64,000 bases of DNA from Alteromonas sp. M12 (GCF_037478005.1 NZ_CP144164.1:4948783-5012782), one strand, 5' to 3'; counted from the stretch's first letter, positions 8,369 through 16,364 are shown. The notes: generated by a model not told the origin, from the sequence alone. Numbers and translations: made by a program.

Positions 8369-8610
8369 ACAAGCCATTAGTACTGTATCATTGATTAAAA
8401 TTATTACCCTAGACTAAACCAAACCGCCAGAAAATAACAATTTTTGATGAAGGCTACACTTAACTGGTTTTGATAGAAAAATTAGATATATAAATATTTG
8501 AAATTAATAAAGTCGTTACTCAATTGTGGGAAAAAGCAGTGGTTAAATCGTAGAACTAAGGAAAATTTCTATGTTTACGCTAAACACAGACTTTAAAAGC
8601 CTGTGCGCAA
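8369..8610. repeat. ORF-less cassette-like module, copy A
   Basis: About 245 bases with no ORF on either strand, lying between the TlpA-like gene and the attC at 8609. It aligns over its length with copy B at 18839-19082. Shared blocks include ACCCTAGACTAAACCAAA, GCCAGAA, TGATGAAGG, TATTTGAA.TT.ATAAA and AGAA.TA.GGAAA. Roughly 70% identity was judged by eye, with the CCCTAGACTAAACCAAA block perfectly conserved. It could carry a promoter or a small RNA; nothing decides between these. Confidence 0.75.
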
Positions 8611-8704
8611 TAACGCCGCGATAAGTGCACAAATATAGCTGGTTATAATGTTGAACGAAGTGAAAACAACCAACTTTATTTCGGTTTGAAGTGCTAGTTA
8701 GCCG
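8609..8704 (-). repeat. attC site of the VOC cassette
   Basis: AATAACGCC ... GTTAGCC, 96 bases, with long internal pairing AGCTGGTT / AACCAACT. It is nearly the same sequence as the attC at 23911-24007 (shared ATGTTGAACG.AGTGAAAACA.CCAACT). The stop codon of the VOC gene lies inside the GTTAG end. Confidence 0.85.
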
Positions 8705-9078
8705 CGCTTATCAACTCTCCATGGTGGATTGAGTCTATTCTCACCAGCCCAGTATAGTTTGATTTTATTACCTGATGGATCGTGCAGTATTGCTTCACGC
8801 CATAAATAACTTTGATCTGTTGGTTGTTGATCAAACTCGATACCAACAGCTTTTAAATCTGATACCCATTGATCTAAATCTTCATGTTCAAAATAAATTA
8901 CTGCACCATTTAAAAAATCACCTGTTTCTAATGAAAGTGAAAAAGTTGAATTTCCATCGGTGCATTCGAACCGGGCATAATGGGGAGTATCTACAATTTG
9001 AGTAAACCCTAGTTTTAAATAAAACTCGGTGGCTTCATCCATGTGTTTAACTGGCAATGTAACTTGATTAAGATTCAC
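8698..9078 (-). CDS. VOC/glyoxalase-bleomycin-resistance family protein
   Basis: Start set at GTG 9078 (VNLNQVTLPVKHMDEATEF), because AAGGAAG lies just upstream and the longer ORF would extend through the neighbouring attC. 126 residues forming one VOC module with two beta-alpha-beta-beta-beta repeats: HMDEATEFYLKLGFTQI, then EHEDLDQWVSDLKAVGIEF and the C-terminal HDPSGNKIKLYWAGENR, where His/Glu residues could bind a metal. The substrate is not predictable: it could be antibiotic sequestration, isomerase or lyase. VOC proteins are common integron cassettes. Confidence 0.88.
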   Translation of the reverse strand: MNLNQVTLPVKHMDEATEFYLKLGFTQIVDTPHYARFECTDGNSTFSLSLETGDFLNGAVIYFEHEDLDQWVSDLKAVGIEFDQQPTDQSYLWREAILHDPSGNKIKLYWAGENRLNPPWRVDKRG

Positions 9079-9104
9079 GGGACTTCCTTGTGCAATTAAC
9101 ACTA

Positions 9105-9205
9105 AGCTAACGGGTAAAAATTCTCTGTTAGAATTTCGACACCCCACAGTATTTTCGGTCCAAGCGGTTCGCGCTGCGAACTACGAGGTCAGCAGTTTGT
9201 ATCCT
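9105..9205 (-). repeat. attC site of the superinfection-immunity-like cassette
   Basis: GCTAACGGG start, TCCAAGCGGTTCGCGCTGCG middle and a degenerate CAGTTTGTATC end on the plus strand, directly before the stop of the 9211 gene. Confidence 0.55.
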
Positions 9206-9210
9206 CTTCA

Positions 9211-9462
9211 CTAATTCTCAGCATTCACTTTATTCGCGTACTTACCAAAAACTTTACCCGTTGTTGCCCAAACCATTACGCCGCCCCATGCTATGACAGA
9301 AAAACCGGCAGGAATACAGGCAAGCAATATGTATTTAAAATGCTTTCGGTTGAAAGCTAGAGCAAGCATTGCAGGAAGAAACCAGAGAATAAAGACTCCA
9401 ATCAATATTAATCCCATAAATACATAGTTGTCACTTGCCAAAATATTATCAATATATTCCAT
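9211..9462 (-). CDS. Superinfection-immunity-like small membrane protein
   Basis: 83 residues with two membrane helices (MGLILIGVFILWFLPAMLA and KYILLACIPAGFSVIAWGGV) separated by a short basic loop and ending VWATTGKVFGKYANKVNAEN. The FLPAMLALAFNRKHFKY ... IAWGGVMVWA pattern resembles the superinfection immunity family (phage T4 Imm-like, PF14373). If correct it could modify the inner membrane against phage DNA entry; many bacterial members have no tested role. ATG preceded by GGGGGAG. It is an integron cassette with attC on its 3' side. Confidence 0.6.
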   Translation of the reverse strand: MEYIDNILASDNYVFMGLILIGVFILWFLPAMLALAFNRKHFKYILLACIPAGFSVIAWGGVMVWATTGKVFGKYANKVNAEN

Positions 9463-10073
9463 TCTTACTCTCCCCCTAAAATTACCTTTTCTAGATTTAT
9501 GAAATTGACATCAATATCTGAAATTCAAAGTTACTAGTCTTCTTTCTAAGGGATTTATTACAAAATAAACTGAGATATTTTAGACGCTCGGGGAGATTGA
9601 GACATAAGGCTCAACATATTCGGATTTTAAAACGCTTTACCATGATGCACTTGAAAGTATTTTTTACTTAGACACCCATAACATGAAAATAGCCAATGCA
9701 GCAGAATCAACCCGCACAACCTGAGGCTGGCATTCTCATTATTTGCTTTAAAAGTAGGATATTTGAAATTTTAGGGATAAAAATATTGTTCAAACTCAGA
9801 GCAGTAGCTAAGGCTAATCATCGTTCTGGGTTAAAGCAGCTACTTTTTAAACATGGGTGTCTTGTTAAGAACCCCTTTAAACATGGGTGTCTTGTTAAGA
9901 ACCTGGGTGTCTAGTTAAAAACCAAGAACCCTCTTTTTAAACATGGGTGTCTTGTTAAGAACCATGGGTGTCTTGTTAAGAACCCCTTGTTAATAACCAT
10001 GGGTGTCTTGTTAAGAACCCCTTGTTAAGAACCATGGGTGTCTTGTTAAGAACCCTTGTTCAAAAAATGCTAT
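9463..10073. other. Gene-free stretch holding the GGGTGTC repeat cluster
   Basis: About 610 bases. One reversed repeat copy (TTAGACACCCATAACATG, from 9667) lies in the middle and seven direct copies lie at 9852-10055. The rest is AT-rich with no ORF judged real. No clear attC was found here. Confidence 0.65.
9852..10055 (+). repeat. Seven tandem REP-like hairpins (CATGGGTGTCTTGTTAAGAACC)
   Basis: Copies begin near 9852, 9882, 9902 (degenerate), 9942, 9962, 9997 and 10032. Each can fold as GGGT(G)TCTT-GTT-AAGAACCC, a stem with one bulged G, similar to the imperfect palindromes of REP elements. Spacers are irregular (20-40 bases) and themselves repeat-derived, so this is not a CRISPR. Related copies lie at 1226, 1266, 2532, 2974, 2994 and 9667. 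Confidence 0.85.
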
Positions 10074-10459
10074 TTACGCCTGCAAAGCAATATAAAATGC
10101 TGGTAGGGAAAGAGCGATAAACAGAATACCTAAACCATATCCGTTCCCCTGAGCTAACCGAGCATTGCTCTCATCTCCTATTTCATACAACACTTTCGTA
10201 TTTTGTCCTATCGGTATTACCTGAGTGCTAAATGTTGTTTTAGATGTAACTTCATAGGTTTTACCGCTAACTCTATATTCAAAGCAGGGCCTGTACATTG
10301 TTCGTTTACGGTTAGCATTTTCTTTGTATTGGAGTTCATCATATCGGAGTATTTTGCCGTAGGTTTTTAGGGCTTTGTTATTAAAGCGGTAATAATCAAA
10401 CAAAATAAACCCACCTAGTCCTCCAAAAAAACACCGGCTATCAATGGAACAATAGTCAT
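10074..10459 (-). pseudogene. DUF3592-like membrane protein with frameshift in A7 run
   Basis: The open part (10074-10403, from KALKTYGKILRYDELQY to the C-terminal helix GYGLGILFIALSLPAFYIAL) has the DUF3592 pattern of a small extracytoplasmic beta domain between two helices. A start with ideal AAGGAG lies at ATG 10459 and reads MTIVPLIAGVF, then runs out of frame at seven T's (plus-strand A7, 10425-10431). Inserting one base restores FGGLGGFILFDYYRF and joins the N-terminal helix to the open part. So this is a one-base deletion, a sequencing error in a homopolymer, or slippage expression. Confidence 0.65.
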
Positions 10460-10519
10460 ATGAGCTCCTTTATAAAAAGAACGCCTAAGAAGTTCAGTTT
10501 TGAAACGCAACACCCGCTT

Positions 10520-10636
10520 AACCACAGCATATATAGAGTCACGGCAAGTAATTACAGCTATTTCAGCAACGCATAAAACAACGTCTAGACCAGCTTTAAG
10601 CCCATTTTGAGGGCCTGTGAAAACGAAAATTTTCAT
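10520..10636 (-). pseudogene. Relic of a YefM/Phd antitoxin
   Basis: From ATG 10636 the first 39 residues (MKIFVFTGPQNGLKAGLDVV...VITCRDSIYAVV) align with the intact YefM-like antitoxin at 21429-21683 (MRIVSFTEARNGLKAVLDNV...VITRRDSEDAVV). After that the similarity stops and the frame runs into the next gene. No toxin gene follows. The upstream region still carries the TATAAT box found ahead of the intact antitoxin. Confidence 0.75.
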
Positions 10637-10654
10637 AATTCGTTCCACTTACAC

Positions 10655-10660
10655 ATTATA
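10655..10660 (-). promoter_or_regulatory. Conserved -10 box upstream of antitoxin relic
   Basis: TATAATGTGTAAG on the minus strand matches TATAATGTACAAG ahead of the intact yefM (21702-21707). A perfect -10 hexamer is kept in both. GTGCAC-containing palindromes follow around 10690-10720 and could be antitoxin operator remnants. Confidence 0.5.
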
Positions 10661-11005
10661 TTGCCCAAATGGAGCACAATTAACAATCATGCACACAATG
10701 CTGTGCACAAACGAGCTATGACTGCAAAGCTTCCAAACTACGGAAAAACACCGAACGCTTTGGTGCAGCGCCTGTGAGTGATGTTGATAGTCCCAGGCTA
10801 AAGTGGATAGTGTCGATTTTTACTGGGGAATATGAAAAACATTTGCACTGAAAAGGCGTGCTAATAAACACTAATTTGTTTCAGTTTTCTTGACTTATCT
10901 CCTCAGAGTGAACAAGGTAATGTATAACGCGCTTGCATCATTCGATTAATTCAGTACTGGAAGAGAAATTAAGCGCTCTCAACAAATAATATCAAGGATG
11001 CTTAC
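10661..11005. other. Divergent intergenic region, no gene seen
   Basis: About 345 bases between the antitoxin relic and the S9 peptidase. It contains the palindromic GTGCAC segments near 10690-10720. No attC or convincing promoter for the peptidase was identified. Confidence 0.5.
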
Positions 11006-12937
11006 ATGTTTTTAAAACGTATAAAGACTTCTCTAGCTTTGGCCAGTTTAGTATTCGCATTGAGTGCGTGCCAGCAGGCACCAGAAAACTCAGGAATCAC
11101 GCCAGAAACTGCCACAAATAAAACCGATGATTTTAAAACCTATGACGCAGCTTCATTTTTTGCGACTACGTCAATGTATGGATCGTCTATCAGTCATGAT
11201 GGAAGCGCAGTATTAGTTAGCAGTGATGAGTCTGGTATTTACAATGCCTATCGAATACCACTAGATGGCTCTGAAAAACAAGCACTGACAAAATCTACAA
11301 CGGATTCTACCTATGCTGAGAGTTGGTTTCCAAAAGACGACCGCATTATTGTATCCGCAGATTTAGGTGGTAACGAGCTTAATCACGTTTACGTACGTGA
11401 GCTTGATGGCAAACTCGTCGACTTAACACCAGGTGAAGCATTACGAGCTGAGTTCTTTGGCTGGCACGAAAACCAAGACCATTTTTATGTGCTAACTACG
11501 GAGCGGGACCCGCGTTTCTTTGACTTGTATTTGTACTCAACAAAAGACTATAGCCGTGAAATGATTTTTCAGAATGACGCCGGCTTTGACTTAAAAGATG
11601 TGAGTAAAGATGCAAACTGGCTCGCACTAGCCAAAGCTAATTCAAGTGCAGATTCTGATATTTTCCTCGTCGATTTGAGTCAAGAAACGGCAACTCCTAA
11701 GCTGATCGCAGGTGATGAAGAAGAGTCAATTGCTTATTCTATTTATACCTTTTCAGCGGACAACGAGCGTTTATTATATGGCTCAAACAAAGGTAGCGAG
11801 TTCACCCATGTTATGAATTACAGCCTAACCGATGGTTCGCATAGTGTTGATTTTGAAGCTGATTGGGATGTGATATTTAGCTACTTTTCGAAAAACGGAA
11901 AATACCAAGTTAATGGCATCAACCAAGACGCACAAACGGTATTGAGCATCACTGAAGTCGCCACTGGCAAAGAGGTGACTATGCCAACGCTTCCCCCTGG
12001 CGATCTCAGAGGTGTTAACTTTACTGCAGATGAAACAGAAATGGTGTTTTACCTAAACTCAGACACGTCGCCATCGAATCTTTATCATCACAAAATTGGT
12101 TCAGATAAGGTGGTGCAATTAAGTAATAACGGCAACCCAAAGATTAAACAAGCGCACTTGGTCGCGGGCGAAACCCGGCGTTTCAAAAGCTTTGATGGTT
12201 TAGAAATTCCGGGAATTTTATACAAACCCAAACAAGCAGAAACCGAAAAAGTGCCCGCAATAGTGTGGATACACGGTGGCCCAGGCGGACAATCACGATT
12301 TGGTTATTCCGCGATGATCCAGCATCTAGTAAATAACGGCTACGCCATTTTTATGATCAATAATCGCGGCTCTAGCGGTTATGGAAAGACATTTTTTCAC
12401 CTAGATGATAAGCGTCATGGTGAAGATGACTTACAAGATGTCGTTTACAACAAGAAATATTTACAAAGCTTGGATTGGGTAGACGAAAACAAAATAGGGG
12501 TTATGGGGGGCTCTTATGGCGGCTTTTTAACAATGGCGGCAATGACCTTTACCCAAGAGTTTGATGTTGGCATAAATATAGTGGGGGTCACTAACTGGGT
12601 GCGCACACTTGAAAGTATACCGCCGTATTGGGAAGCATTTAAACAAGCTTTGTATGATGAGATGGGGGACCCGGCGACAGATAAAAAACGCTTACATAGT
12701 ATTTCGCCGGTATTCTTCGGTCACCAAGTGACCAAGCCAGTTTTAGTGGTACAGGGTGCCAACGACCCTCGCGTGTTGCAAGTTGAGAGTGACGATATGG
12801 TCGCGGCCATTCGTGAGGCAGGCAATCACGTGGAATACGTATTGTTTGAAGACGAAGGACATGGTTTTAGTAAGAAAGAAAACCGCATTGTTGCCTCTGA
12901 GCGCTACCTTAAGTTCTTAAAAGAATTTTTGAACTAA
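11006..12937 (+). CDS. S9 family peptidase (prolyl oligopeptidase / acylaminoacyl-peptidase type), lipoprotein
   Basis: 643 residues. The N-terminal MFLKRIKTSLALASLVFALSAC has a lipobox LSAC, so it is probably lipid-anchored and exported. Residues about 45-385 form a WD40/beta-propeller-like domain with repeated blade motifs. The C-terminal alpha/beta hydrolase has the oxyanion region WIHGGPGGQSRFGY, the nucleophile motif GVMGGSYGGFLTM, the acid in VVQGANDPRV and the base in EDEGHGFSKKEN. It should cleave small peptides from periplasmic or surface positions. It is on the plus strand inside a run of minus-strand cassettes, so it either entered independently or is an inverted cassette. Confidence 0.93.
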   Translation: MFLKRIKTSLALASLVFALSACQQAPENSGITPETATNKTDDFKTYDAASFFATTSMYGSSISHDGSAVLVSSDESGIYNAYRIPLDGSEKQALTKSTTDSTYAESWFPKDDRIIVSADLGGNELNHVYVRELDGKLVDLTPGEALRAEFFGWHENQDHFYVLTTERDPRFFDLYLYSTKDYSREMIFQNDAGFDLKDVSKDANWLALAKANSSADSDIFLVDLSQETATPKLIAGDEEESIAYSIYTFSADNERLLYGSNKGSEFTHVMNYSLTDGSHSVDFEADWDVIFSYFSKNGKYQVNGINQDAQTVLSITEVATGKEVTMPTLPPGDLRGVNFTADETEMVFYLNSDTSPSNLYHHKIGSDKVVQLSNNGNPKIKQAHLVAGETRRFKSFDGLEIPGILYKPKQAETEKVPAIVWIHGGPGGQSRFGYSAMIQHLVNNGYAIFMINNRGSSGYGKTFFHLDDKRHGEDDLQDVVYNKKYLQSLDWVDENKIGVMGGSYGGFLTMAAMTFTQEFDVGINIVGVTNWVRTLESIPPYWEAFKQALYDEMGDPATDKKRLHSISPVFFGHQVTKPVLVVQGANDPRVLQVESDDMVAAIREAGNHVEYVLFEDEGHGFSKKENRIVASERYLKFLKEFLN

Positions 12938-12950
12938 ACTGTCTGTTGGA

Positions 12951-12978
12951 TAGCGTTCCTACATTTATGGGAACGCTA
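12951..12978. terminator. Nine-bp perfect stem-loop between convergent genes
   Basis: TAGCGTTCC and GGAACGCTA flank a 10-base loop. It lies 14 bases after the S9 peptidase stop, and its right arm contains the stop codon of the convergent minus-strand gene. There is no T tract, so Rho-independent termination is uncertain. It could also be the remnant of an attC-like structure. Confidence 0.5.
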
Positions 12979-13383
12979 TACCCATCCTCTGAGCTTCGCT
13001 GCAATAAAGGGGGCAAAGGCCGTTACTGTGAGAACAACGGGCCATATATTGCCATCCTTGAATGTATAGGCTGCAAATAAATCGTTTAATGACTTGCCTT
13101 GCCAAAGTCCGAATGAAAACTCAAAAGCAAGTGTAAGAAGCAGCCATCCAACACCGATAATACACAGCACCCGAAGGCTACGAGTATTTAGCCATGGAAG
13201 GGAAAAATACGCCACGCCGACGATTAGAGCCGAGAGCAGCAAACCGCTAAGCACAAGTGCGGACCAGGAGCCGAAATTCGGCACGAATACCGATTCACGA
13301 AGCACCCCATTAGCAACGGCTAGCACCAAGATACCAATCCAAATGACGAAAGCCTTTACAGCAACTGTGAGCAGCATTTCCAA
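12976..13383 (-). CDS. Four-helix inner-membrane protein, unknown function
   Basis: 135 residues, about four hydrophobic segments (VAVKAFVIWIGILVLAVANG, SALVLSGLLLSALIVGVAYF, VLCIIGVGWLLLTLAFEF, WPVVLTVTAFAPFIAAKL). The conserved-looking ANGVLRE and FEFSFGLWQGKS motifs match a widespread uncharacterised family of small membrane proteins that I cannot name. GGAGGGT precedes the start. Cassette gene: an attC lies immediately upstream (belonging to the next gene), but its own 3' side holds the stem-loop instead. Confidence 0.75.
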   Translation of the reverse strand: MEMLLTVAVKAFVIWIGILVLAVANGVLRESVFVPNFGSWSALVLSGLLLSALIVGVAYFSLPWLNTRSLRVLCIIGVGWLLLTLAFEFSFGLWQGKSLNDLFAAYTFKDGNIWPVVLTVTAFAPFIAAKLRGWV

Positions 13384-13394
13384 CCCTCCTAGCG

Positions 13395-13450
13395 TCTAAC
13401 GCTAAGCTCAAGCGCCCCATTAGCGGTCTTCTTGGAGCGCTTTGTTAGAC
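13395..13450 (-). repeat. attC site
   Basis: GTCTAACGCTAAGC ... GCGCTTTGTTAGAC, 56 bases, short form with CAAGCGCC / TTGGAGCGC arms. It belongs to the cassette of the gene ending at 13451. Confidence 0.85.
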
Positions 13451-14395
13451 TTATTTAATTGTTTTTCGCAGTAAAACTAAATTATCTAATACCAGATTAG
13501 ACGACCAAATAAACTCGGCATCTGCACCTTTTGTATCAAATACATCCAAGAAATTCATGAATGATTTTTTGTTTTTTACACCAACGGTATCATTAGTATA
13601 AGTTAAAGCTGCAGGCCATGAACTGTCATCAAACTCAGGTTTCATCCAGTTTTTATCAACTGCCCAATGGGCTGCAGACGTTTTATTTGCATCAGTTACT
13701 TTCTGCTTGTCACAAGCTGAACTATCGCGCACAGAGTGTTCTATTACCAAGCAATCTCGATTAACGATGGGGGAGGTATAAAAAGTTTGAGCTTTCCAAC
13801 TATTGTCTGTAATAGCTACAGTCTGGCCTTTTGCGTCTTGAAAATGGGCTACTAAGCCGCCATCGCCAGCATGAAATATAGAGCCACGATTGTCTTCCAT
13901 TCCTAAGCCAAGTGTTTCTTCCCAGTCCACCATCTTTATAGCGATAGTTAACGGCCGATCCGCTTTAAAACGCACAACACTAGAGTTAAATGGGGTGAAA
14001 ACAACGGGATCGGCAGCAATTAGAATTCCGTTTATGTATAGCTCAAAATAATTGTCGGGAAATATATAAGCCATGAATTCCTCTGTACCTCCCGCATCAA
14101 TAACTGGCACATCGTTTAGCTCTAATTCATCGAGTGATTTTAATTCCTTGCCCCCACATTGGTTAAACAGATCTGCTGCTTTAGGAGCTTTTTCATAGTT
14201 ATTTTCTGCAGGTACAATCCACACTTTTCCATCTTCTGATTTGATTTCTCCAACAGCGCTAGGACGAGATTTTCCACCACAATCAATCAAGCCCGCATGC
14301 GTTTGAGTTGCAGGACCCATGGTAAAAGTTGGTTGTTCTGCCATAACCGTTGCGGTTAAAAATACAGCCACAAAGATAAGCGAATTTTTTTTCAT
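13451..14395 (-). CDS. Secreted beta-sandwich protein, unknown function
   Basis: Start set at MKKNSLIFVAVFLTATVMA (14395), where AAAGGA lies upstream, giving about 314 residues with a cleavable signal peptide. The mature part looks like one or two jelly-roll domains (DNYFELYINGILI ... RFKADRPLTIAIKMVDWEE, then DNSWKAQTFYTSP ... FDDSSWPAALTY), a pattern seen in sialate esterase/rhamnosidase accessory domains that hold the phrase 'DDSSWP'. No catalytic motif was identified. It is large for an integron cassette. Confidence 0.7.
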   Translation of the reverse strand: MKKNSLIFVAVFLTATVMAEQPTFTMGPATQTHAGLIDCGGKSRPSAVGEIKSEDGKVWIVPAENNYEKAPKAADLFNQCGGKELKSLDELELNDVPVIDAGGTEEFMAYIFPDNYFELYINGILIAADPVVFTPFNSSVVRFKADRPLTIAIKMVDWEETLGLGMEDNRGSIFHAGDGGLVAHFQDAKGQTVAITDNSWKAQTFYTSPIVNRDCLVIEHSVRDSSACDKQKVTDANKTSAAHWAVDKNWMKPEFDDSSWPAALTYTNDTVGVKNKKSFMNFLDVFDTKGADAEFIWSSNLVLDNLVLLRKTIK

Positions 14396-14518
14396 AATTT
14401 GTCCTTTAATCAAAAATCAGGCAATATTTTTGCTTGACATAGCTTATGTCAATTTTACGTTTCTAAAGAAACACTATTGGTAGCATTTACTACAATGAAT
14501 GGCGTACTGACTTGGAAT

Positions 14519-14630
14519 TCTAACACCCGCATAACGAGCAGTAATATGTAGGCTATAATACCAAGCGGAGGGAACCTAGGTGTTATTGTCCCAGTAACCG
14601 AAGGGAGTGAGTTAATGCGTTTGTTGTTCA
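14519..14630 (-). repeat. attC site
   Basis: TCTAACACCCGCATAACG ... GCGTTTGTTGTTC. The arms ACCTAGGTG(T) and ACACCCGCAT/ATGCGT pair. It lies just before the stop of the 14635 gene. Confidence 0.7.
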
Positions 14631-14634
14631 GCAA

Positions 14635-15000
14635 CTAACTCTGAGTGTTTGCTTTTTGAAAGAAAAACCATCCTGTGACTACAACTGCACCAACGACAAC
14701 AGAATATATTGGCATTTCAAAAAAAAACATATTCATGGTTCGCTGACCGACATGTTCTGTTTTTGATACCCAAAATAAACCTACAAAGCAAAGAACTAAC
14801 CAAGGTAAGACAGCGATATTGAGGCGTACTATAAAATTACCGAGGGCATACTTAAACTGAAACCAAATAGCAATTGCTGGAACGACTAAAAGCCCACCAA
14901 ACCAAAATAGAATATTACCTAGTCCGATGTGATAAGCACATAAAATAGCCGAACTTGAAACGACTAAATTAATACTATTTTGTTTAAATATTTCGCCCAT
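14635..15000 (-). CDS. Four-helix membrane protein, unknown function
   Basis: 121 residues with four predicted membrane helices (about 9-25, 30-50, 60-80, 92-113) and short polar loops. It ends FFFQKANTQS. No family recognised. It is a single-gene cassette bounded by attC sites on both sides. Confidence 0.65.
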   Translation of the reverse strand: MGEIFKQNSINLVVSSSAILCAYHIGLGNILFWFGGLLVVPAIAIWFQFKYALGNFIVRLNIAVLPWLVLCFVGLFWVSKTEHVGQRTMNMFFFEMPIYSVVVGAVVVTGWFFFQKANTQS

Positions 15001-15023
15001 ACTTCCTTGCTGTTTAACTTTTA

Positions 15024-15106
15024 ATTAACGGGCGCAGGCTCGTGGGGCATAATGACCAAGCCGCCTGCCTATTTGTGTCCCAACCCGCGCAGCGGCAGAC
15101 TTATTT
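15024..15106 (-). repeat. attC site
   Basis: ATTAACGGGCGCAGGCTCGTGG ... GTGTCCCAACCCGCGCAGCGG ... TTATTT. It is the same subfamily as the attC at 20317-20412 (ACGGGCGCAGGC.CGTGGGG.ATAATG). Confidence 0.8.
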
Positions 15107-15107
15107 T

Positions 15108-15365
15108 TTAGTGATGCACGCCCAATTCAGAACGACTTTTCAATTTGTTAACGCAGCGTTTAAAAACAGATAAAGATGTAATTCCACCACAAATGATTCC
15201 GATTTGGGGAATGGATAGTTCAATTTCCCCCAAAACGAGCATTCTTCCAAGTGTTGAACCGAGCACAAAAACAGCTGCCATAAAAACGACGATAGCAATA
15301 ACTAACATTGACCACGTCGCAGCTTTTCTCCATTTATACATACTCAGTATTTCCATAGAATCCAC
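15108..15365 (-). CDS. Two-helix membrane protein, unknown function
   Basis: 85 residues, helices at about 14-38 (ATWSMLVIAIVVFMAAVFVLGS) and 48-66, with a basic C-terminal tail. No family recognised. It lies 19 bases downstream of the 15385 gene on the minus strand with no attC between, so the two are likely a two-gene cassette. Confidence 0.55.
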   Translation of the reverse strand: MDSMEILSMYKWRKAATWSMLVIAIVVFMAAVFVLGSTLGRMLVLGEIELSIPQIGIICGGITSLSVFKRCVNKLKSRSELGVHH

Positions 15366-15384
15366 TTAAGTACATAACAGTATC

Positions 15385-15627
15385 TTATATGGCATTATGA
15401 TTTACCCACCTACTAGATAGTATTGGTATAACAAAACCGCCAAAGAACAATAAGAGCACCGAAAAAAAAGTAGCATTGAACACCAAAGGTACGCTAGCAA
15501 TTAAAACATAAGCCAAAAGAATCTTTGCCTTCCATTGTTTAGAACCTGCTCCTTTCACAAACCACACGAATAAGATTGTCAAAGACAAAATGGAAACAGG
15601 TATAACAAATATCAAACCCTCATTCAT
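15385..15627 (-). CDS. Small membrane protein, unknown function
   Basis: 80 residues with three hydrophobic segments (LIFVIPVSILSLTILFVWFV, ILLAYVLIASVPLVFNA, FFSVLLLFFGGFVIPIL). AAGGT lies upstream of the ATG. Probably co-cassetted with the following 85-residue membrane protein. No family recognised. Confidence 0.55.
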   Translation of the reverse strand: MNEGLIFVIPVSILSLTILFVWFVKGAGSKQWKAKILLAYVLIASVPLVFNATFFSVLLLFFGGFVIPILSSRWVNHNAI

Positions 15628-15725
15628 ATCAATTTACCTTGATTCAACCTTTGCCATATAATGCAAAGGAGGTCCAGTTAGCTTGCTGGCGATTTTTGAT
15701 GGTCTTATTAAGTAATTTTTCAACT

Positions 15726-16142
15726 CTAGTCAATTTTGCTAATTTGAAGCTCTTCTTCAACTAAAGTAAGCCGTAACTGAAGAGGAGGCTCCTTGCTGTA
15801 CTCAAGAATCGACTGGATTAAAAATTCTAAATCTTCACTAGGCACCTCAAAATTTTCTAGGTAGAACAGGTACCCAGCCAGATCTGATTTCGATAACTGA
15901 CTACTTCCAATTAAGAGAACTTTTTTATTGTTCAGTAGTGATCTACTATCTAATGGAGCGTGGCCAATAAATGGTGACAAACCTTCAACTTCTTTGAGCG
16001 TCGGGATAGACTGAAACTTCTCCTGATAAATTGCGATATGGTAGTCATCCCTATTGAAATCTAGTAACCGAAACAACGTTATCTCACCATCTTCATCAGA
16101 GATACTTGCATAATAGCCACCCCAAGAAATTTCTATATCCAC
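15726..16142 (-). CDS. Hypothetical cytoplasmic protein, unknown function
   Basis: 138 residues, acidic, no signal peptide or membrane helix. It begins MDIEISWGGYYASISDEDGEITLFRLLDF. The alternating strand pattern and the closing Leu/Glu-rich helices suggest a small alpha/beta protein. No family recognised; it could be an immunity-type protein, but there is no evidence. No clear attC lies on its 3' side. Confidence 0.6.
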   Translation of the reverse strand: MDIEISWGGYYASISDEDGEITLFRLLDFNRDDYHIAIYQEKFQSIPTLKEVEGLSPFIGHAPLDSRSLLNNKKVLLIGSSQLSKSDLAGYLFYLENFEVPSEDLEFLIQSILEYSKEPPLQLRLTLVEEELQISKID

Positions 16143-16221
16143 AACTATGTACTCTCTTATTTTTTTCCGTATTAATTTTGCGTGCGAGCAAAGTAATGGA
16201 CATCCATGACTTCTTTAACAT

Positions 16222-16338
16222 GCCTAACGATTTGCATATGGGGTACAGGCTCACTGGCTATACTTACATAGAATGAGCCTAACTAACGAGTATGCGTCCC
16301 AATGAGCGCAGCGAATGAACACATTGTGTTTGTTATGT
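16222..16338 (-). repeat. attC site
   Basis: GCCTAACGATTTGC ... GCGTCCCAATGAGCGCAGCG ... TGTTTGTTATG, 117 bases. It shares the GCGTCCCAATGAGCGCAG block with the attC at 20317. Confidence 0.85.
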
Positions 16339-16364
16339 TTTTATTTTGCCAAATATCATTTTGG

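Noticed and set aside
9852..10055. Possible CRISPR in the GGGTGTC cluster
   Set aside because: Spacers are irregular and repeat-derived, the repeat itself is a hairpin, and no cas genes are nearby.
12951..12978. Calling the stem-loop at the S9 peptidase end an attC
   Set aside because: It has a perfect stem but lacks the TAACGC and GTTAG boxes and the bulged bases of attC.
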